Below are positions 52,183-56,147 of a DNA stretch of 56,147 nt, in pieces (position 1 is the stretch's first letter; every line of letters begins with the position of its first letter). The DNA is taken from the NCBI GenBank assembly GCA_021792615.1, contig JAJYUJ010000018.1, forward strand, positions 1-56,147, given 5' to 3'. The DNA comes from a bacterium. Lineage in GTDB: Bacteria > JAMCPX01. The notes below the pieces were generated by a model. It saw nothing but the letters and a program-made list of their open reading frames with translations. It was not told the origin of the DNA and did not search any database. The position numbers and the translations under genes were made by a program.

Positions 52183-53835
52183 TTACCGGTACTCGCCGAA
52201 GACCTCTCTGAGTGTGTTGGAGATCTCGCCGACGGATGCATAGGTCTTGACCGCCTCGTAGATAGAGGGCATGAGGTTCTGTTTTGAACCCGCCGCCTGT
52301 TTCAGTCTCTGGAGCGCCTGCTGTACTGCCCCGTTGTCCCTGTTCTTCCGCACGTCCCCGAGCCTGCTGACCTGAGCTTTTTCGATTCCAGGATCGACCT
52401 TCAGTATGCCGATTTGCGCGGGCTCGTGGTCCGTAAATTCATTGACACCGACGATGATGGTTTCCTTCTTTTCGATGTCCTGCTGGTACGCATACGCGGA
52501 CTCTTCGATTTCGCTTTTGAACAAACCGTTCTGTATCCACTTTATCGCCCCGCCCGTTTTCTCGATTCTAACGAGGTAATCGTTCACCTTCTTTTCTATT
52601 TCGCCGGTCAGCGACTCCAAGGCATAGGAACCCGCAAACGGATCGACGAAGTCCGCAACCCCGGATTCATGGGAGATGATCTGCTGGGTCCTCAGGGCAA
52701 GTTTCACGGACGCTTCCGTGGGGAGTGCAAGGGCCTCATCCCGGGAATTCGTGTGCAGGGATTGTGTACCGCCGAGCACCGCTGCAAGCGCCTGAATGGT
52801 GACCCTGACGACGTTGTTGTCCGGCTGCTGGGCTGTCAAGGTCGCACCGCATGTCTGTGTATGGAACCGCAGCATCATGGATTTCGGATTTTTCGCGTGA
52901 AACCGCTGTTTCATGATACCCGCCCATATCTTCCGTGCGGCCCTGAACTTCGCTATCTCTTCGATGAGGTTGTTATGCACACCGAAGAAAAACGAAAGTC
53001 TCGGTGCAAACTCATCGATGTCCAGACCCGCACTGAGACCGCTCTTTACATACTCGACGGCATCGGCAAAGGTAAACGCCAGTTCCTGTACGGCATTCGC
53101 CCCTGCCTCCCGGATATGATACCCGGATATGCTGATGGTATTGAAGTTTGGGACATGCGTCTTGCAGTATGCGAAGATGTCCGTTGTAATGCGCAGAGAA
53201 GGTTCGACCGGGAATATGTAGGTGCCCCGCGCAATATACTCCTTCAGAATATCGTTCTGGATTGTGCCCTCGAGTTTATCGTGTGCCACTCCCTGTTTGT
53301 CTCCAACAGCCATATACATGGCGAGCAGGATTGCGGCTGTCGCATTGATGGTCATCGACGTGCTTACCTTATTGAGCGGTATGCCGTCAAAGAGGATCTC
53401 CATGTCCCGCAGCGTATCGATGGCAACGCCCACGCGCCCGACCTCGCCCGCACTGACCGGGTTGTCCGAATCGTATCCCATCTGTGTCGGCAGATCGAAA
53501 GCAACGGAAAGCCCTGTCTGACCTGCATCGAGCAGGAGCTTGAACCGCTGATTTGTTTTGAGCGCATCGCCAAAACCCGCATACTGCCGCATAGTCCAGA
53601 ACCGCGATCGGTACATCAGCGGCTGTATGCCCCTGGTGAACGGGTATTCACCCGGAAAACCGGAACCGGAAAGATAATCAAGGGGTTCGGTATCAAGAGG
53701 GGTGTAGAGAGGTTCTATCGTTATTCCGGATGAAGATGCAAAGGTCTTTTTCCTCTGTTTTGATGCACCCTGGGCCTGTTTCCATTTCCCGAATCTCTGT
53801 TTTAATTCGTCATCCGGAGTACCTTTGGTCATCAT
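52183..53835 (-). CDS. methylmalonyl-CoA mutase, catalytic subunit without B12-binding domain
   Basis: 550 residues, the length of the separate catalytic domain found in archaea and some bacteria; the cobalamin-binding subunit would be elsewhere. The substrate residues of methylmalonyl-CoA mutase are kept: [10 protein letters not shown] gives T81, R83 and Y85, and R203 lies in IARGTYIFP, matching the Propionibacterium residues 85, 87, 89 and 207 with a constant offset of four. Isobutyryl- and hydroxyisobutyryl-CoA mutases replace the Tyr or the Arg. So it probably interconverts methylmalonyl- and succinyl-CoA. Its start overlaps the biotin carrier gene (ATGA), linking it with propionyl-CoA carboxylation. 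Confidence 0.93.
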   Translation of the reverse strand: MMTKGTPDDELKQRFGKWKQAQGASKQRKKTFASSSGITIEPLYTPLDTEPLDYLSGSGFPGEYPFTRGIQPLMYRSRFWTMRQYAGFGDALKTNQRFKLLLDAGQTGLSVAFDLPTQMGYDSDNPVSAGEVGRVGVAIDTLRDMEILFDGIPLNKVSTSMTINATAAILLAMYMAVGDKQGVAHDKLEGTIQNDILKEYIARGTYIFPVEPSLRITTDIFAYCKTHVPNFNTISISGYHIREAGANAVQELAFTFADAVEYVKSGLSAGLDIDEFAPRLSFFFGVHNNLIEEIAKFRAARKIWAGIMKQRFHAKNPKSMMLRFHTQTCGATLTAQQPDNNVVRVTIQALAAVLGGTQSLHTNSRDEALALPTEASVKLALRTQQIISHESGVADFVDPFAGSYALESLTGEIEKKVNDYLVRIEKTGGAIKWIQNGLFKSEIEESAYAYQQDIEKKETIIVGVNEFTDHEPAQIGILKVDPGIEKAQVSRLGDVRKNRDNGAVQQALQRLKQAAGSKQNLMPSIYEAVKTYASVGEISNTLREVFGEYR

Positions 53836-54362
53836 TCCATCCTTGTATCTATATCGAGCAGAGCGGCGTTGTTTTCGACCTTGTCCCCGACCCTGACATG
53901 CACGCCCGTTACCCTGCCGTCTGCAGGAGATTTCACTTCATTCTCCATCTTCATGGCCTCGATAACCACCAGCGGCTGTCCCTTTTTAACCAGAACACCC
54001 GGTTCCACCTTTACCGCAACGATCTTGCCGGGTATGGTAGCCGCTATCTTAAAAACCTTCTTGTCTTCATGGAGCTTCTTTTCTTTGTCCTTGAGCGCAT
54101 CAACCCGCGTCATGATCTTTACGGAATAATTGTGTCCGTTGACGCAAACGGTGTCCGCAGTCTTGTTTTTATAGAGTATGATGTCATAGGAACTTCCATT
54201 GCTCAAAATAGAATAAACACTGACGCCGTCGCTGCCCTGTTTCAGCAGAGAAACGTCGACGGGAACGGCCTTGCCGTCGACCATGCACGTGTATGTGTTC
54301 TTTTCTCCCGCTACAATATCAACGGTATGTACGACATCATCTATATCTACCCGTATGTTCAT
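53832..54362 (-). CDS. biotin carboxyl carrier protein of an acyl-CoA or pyruvate-type carboxylase
   Basis: 176 residues. The C-terminal biotinyl domain has EAMKMEN with biotin on K138 and the [19 protein letters not shown] core. The N-terminal 100 residues form a linker-like region of BCCP type. ATG 54362 is preceded by GAGGAAAGG. It is joined to the mutase by a four-base overlap. Propionyl-CoA carboxylase and methylmalonyl-CoA mutase form one pathway, so this carrier may serve the carboxylase; the carboxylase subunits are not in the window. Confidence 0.88.
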   Translation of the reverse strand: MNIRVDIDDVVHTVDIVAGEKNTYTCMVDGKAVPVDVSLLKQGSDGVSVYSILSNGSSYDIILYKNKTADTVCVNGHNYSVKIMTRVDALKDKEKKLHEDKKVFKIAATIPGKIVAVKVEPGVLVKKGQPLVVIEAMKMENEVKSPADGRVTGVHVRVGDKVENNAALLDIDTRME

Positions 54363-54418
54363 GTTTAGCCTTTCCTCACAAAGATCCTTCCTGCGGGGGG
54401 TGCTCCCTGTAACTGCCG

Positions 54419-55078
54419 CTAAATCTTTTTGAGCCTTCTTTTGACTGCCTGCAGAATACCCGGCAGTCCGACGTTGAGGACCAGATTGACAAAGGGATCG
54501 GGCACAATAAAACCGGGATCCGCAAAGGCGCTGTAAATAACAAGCGTCTTGTCGCCGGCATACGGTATCAGGGTCCACGATCCCCGGTCTGATTTCATAT
54601 TCCCGGTAACCATTTCCCACGTGTTCTGCCATTTGTTCTCACCCTTGGTGTCGGTGAGTTTAATAATATACCATAGATTTTTAAGAGGCCAGGGCATATC
54701 CAGGAGATTGAAAAAAAACCCCGGGGCATCGCCCATTTCCGGGACCCGATGCTTTTTTAAAAACTCTATGAGAACTTTGGGATCAGCCGCAAAACGATCG
54801 AACTTAAGATCCAGAGCCTCTTTCAGTACCGCCGGATCGAAAAGTATACTCTCTGTCGTGTTCGGCATGAAATCCTTGAAATTGTTGTGGTCATGGATTA
54901 CCGCCCAGACCTTTTGTGCGGGTGCGTCGATCACGGATACCGCCAGACCATTTTTTATGCCCGTACCCGGTACGGTCTCAAACGCACGCACTATCTTACC
55001 GTTTTGGATCTCCCCGACCTGCTGTTCGGTAAGCTTTAAATCGTAATTTTGTTCAAAATATTGTTTGGTAAATTCCAT
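54419..55078 (-). CDS. START/SRPBCC-like protein
   Basis: 219 residues. The central part (ISAPAQKVWAVIHD-like VIDAPAQKVWAVIHDHNNFK, in part) and the C-terminal helix (PDPFVNLVLNVGLPGILQAV) resemble the START-like/SRPBCC fold used to bind lipids, polyketides or quinones. It is upstream of the BCCP by 56 bases on the same strand. The function is unknown; a lipid-binding or dehydratase role is possible. Confidence 0.75.
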   Translation of the reverse strand: MEFTKQYFEQNYDLKLTEQQVGEIQNGKIVRAFETVPGTGIKNGLAVSVIDAPAQKVWAVIHDHNNFKDFMPNTTESILFDPAVLKEALDLKFDRFAADPKVLIEFLKKHRVPEMGDAPGFFFNLLDMPWPLKNLWYIIKLTDTKGENKWQNTWEMVTGNMKSDRGSWTLIPYAGDKTLVIYSAFADPGFIVPDPFVNLVLNVGLPGILQAVKRRLKKI

Positions 55079-55294
55079 AACACGCAGCCTTTATTGGGCG
55101 TATCATCTATGCGGAAGAAGTGCAAGCTGAACATACAGGACCCGGGTGCTCCCCGGTTTAATGATTTATTAGGGGAGGCTATTTACGGCAGCACCAATAC
55201 TTGCGTTCGCATAAGAATGTGACGTTCCCCCCGAAAACCAGAGCACTTGCACTTAGAGTCTCCAGTTAGTAAAAGATAGCAAAAGGAGGCAAAG

Positions 55295-55561
55295 ATGCAA
55301 GCAAAAAGGTATACCGAGGAACAAATCATACGTGTTCTTGAGGAAGAGCGAGCCGGGGCAAAGGTCATGGATCTGTGCCGTAAATACGGGATGAGCGATG
55401 CGACGTTTTACAACTGGAAAGCGAAATACAGCGGCATGACGGTCAGCGATCTGCGCAGACTGAAATTCCTGGAGGAAGAGAATCGCAAACTGAAGCGCAT
55501 TGTAGCGGATCAGGCACTGGATATTGCGGCACTCAAGGGAATAAACTCAAAAAACTGGTAA
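55295..55561 (+). CDS. IS3-family transposase OrfA
   Basis: 88 residues. The helix-turn-helix YTEEQIIRVLEEERAGAKV, then KYGMSDATFYNWKAKY, is followed by a leucine-zipper stretch (LKFLEEENRKLKRIVADQAL). The final codons include A-AAA-AAC at 55549-55555 in the zero frame, the classical -1 slip heptamer, followed by TGG and stop. A AAAGGAGG precedes the ATG. Confidence 0.93.
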   Translation: MQAKRYTEEQIIRVLEEERAGAKVMDLCRKYGMSDATFYNWKAKYSGMTVSDLRRLKFLEEENRKLKRIVADQALDIAALKGINSKNW

Positions 55562-56147
55562 AGCCCAAGGTCAAGCGAGCAGCCGTGGAATATGTGGTAA
55601 GAGGCTTTGGGCTGAGCAAACGAAAGGCATTACAGCTGGTACATTTATGCTGGGCCAGTTATATATACCGGGGAAAAGGCAAGGGAGACGATGCGTTACG
55701 CAAGCGGATGCATGAGATTGCACAGCAGCGGCGGAGGTTTGGAGCTCCCCGTATTTATACTATGCTGCGCCGAGAGGGATGGAAAATGAATCATAAGAAG
55801 ATAGATCGGCTGTATAAGGAAGAGAAGCTGTCATTGAGGCTGCGGAAACGTAAACGGCTGCCGGCACGGCAGCGGATATCCCTTATGGTTCCAAACGCAC
55901 CGAATAAGTGCTGGTCCATGGATTTTGTATCAGACAGCATTGCACAGGGGCGAAGATTCCGTGTTTTAAACATCGTTGATGATTACACGAAGGAAAGTCC
56001 TGCTATGGAGGTAGATACGTCTCTTGGAGGTGTTCGAGTAGCGCAGGTTTTAGAGAGGTTAAAGCAAACCAGAGGATTACCTGATAGAATCAGAACTGAC
56101 AATGGTCCTGAATTTATCAGCCGTGCACTGGATGAATGGGCATATCA
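55549..56147 (+). CDS. IS3-family transposase OrfB, partial (runs off window)
   Basis: Read in the -1 frame after the slip. It shows the HTH region (RGFGLSKRKALQLV), ARRRFGAPRIYTML-like QRRRFGAPRIYTMLRREGW, the first catalytic Asp in WSMDFVSD and the second Asp in RTDNGPEF. The third residue (Glu) lies beyond the window. Whether the full element is intact cannot be judged. Confidence 0.9.

Larger units (their letters stand above)
55220..56147 (+). mobile_element. IS3-family insertion sequence (right end beyond window)
   Basis: OrfA and OrfB with a programmed frameshift, as in the IS3 family. The left end is tentatively at TGACGTTCCCCCCGAAAACC (55220), which begins with TG as expected; the terminal repeat cannot be confirmed without the right end. 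The element lies beyond the START-like gene and does not break a gene inside the window. Confidence 0.75.

Noticed and set aside
52414-53733. 439-codon plus-strand frame opposite the methylmalonyl-CoA mutase
   Set aside because: Antisense shadow of a clearly conserved gene.

Overview
The window looks like a chromosomal segment of a diderm bacterium related to Deltaproteobacteria in the broad sense (Desulfobacterota and relatives). The grounds are an rplU-rpmA-obgE-proB-proA-nadD-rsfS-rlmH ribosome/proline/NAD block, an RpoH-type sigma-32, a LapA/LapB-like envelope protein, a TonB-like protein, PilY1 with minor pilins, a methylmalonyl-CoA mutase and a glycyl-radical enzyme. Nothing in the sequence fixes a genus. 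The glycyl-radical enzyme points to an anaerobic lifestyle.

Layout. (1) 1-9.1 kb, minus strand: a PAS-like/LuxR regulator, an outer-membrane barrel protein, then the conserved block read from rplU (9123) down to a fused LapA/LapB-like TPR protein and a tiny Cys-pair protein. (2) 9.5-14.4 kb, plus strand: a sigma-70-like promoter, an SDR dehydrogenase, a 995-residue glycyl-radical enzyme with an N-terminal SCP2 (sterol/lipid-carrier) domain, and its radical-SAM activase. This is the most unusual metabolic locus. (3) 14.4-18.2 kb, plus: rpoH with a near-consensus promoter and its own terminator, DivIVA, DUF167, FmdB zinc ribbon, a Zn-dependent phospholipase C-like protein and a PAP2 phosphatase. 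(4) 18.3-28.5 kb, minus: an NHL/IPT lipoprotein and the minor pilin operon fimT-like, pilV, pilW, pilX, pilY1. Its prepilin leaders have been expanded by in-frame repeats. (5) 28.6-33.7 kb: an RHH/PIN toxin-antitoxin pair, groEL without groES, a TonB-like protein and an enoyl-CoA hydratase. (6) 34-49.5 kb: a protein of exact 13-residue repeats interrupted by an in-frame TGA, a long beta-propeller protein, an oligopeptide-type binding protein, a small coiled-coil protein, patatin, an M23-like protein, PEP carboxylase, a metallophosphoesterase, an FAD amine-oxidase-like protein and a CNNM/CorC membrane protein. (7) 49.5-56.1 kb: a P3A-type proton-pump-like ATPase, tRNA-Gln(CTG), methylmalonyl-CoA mutase catalytic subunit with a biotin carrier protein, a START-like protein, and an IS3-family element running off the right edge.

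Three families of short palindromic repeats are scattered between and inside genes: GTCATTCC/GGAATGAC pairs, GTCATTGCGAG...GCAATGAC elements, and CCCTCCC-TTGACGGGAGGG elements. In the pilin operon they have invaded the 5-prime ends of coding sequences, where the encoded residues lie in the leader that prepilin peptidase removes. The best candidates for something undescribed are the SCP2-glycyl-radical-enzyme cluster, the repeat-built prepilin leaders, and the 13-residue repeat protein.
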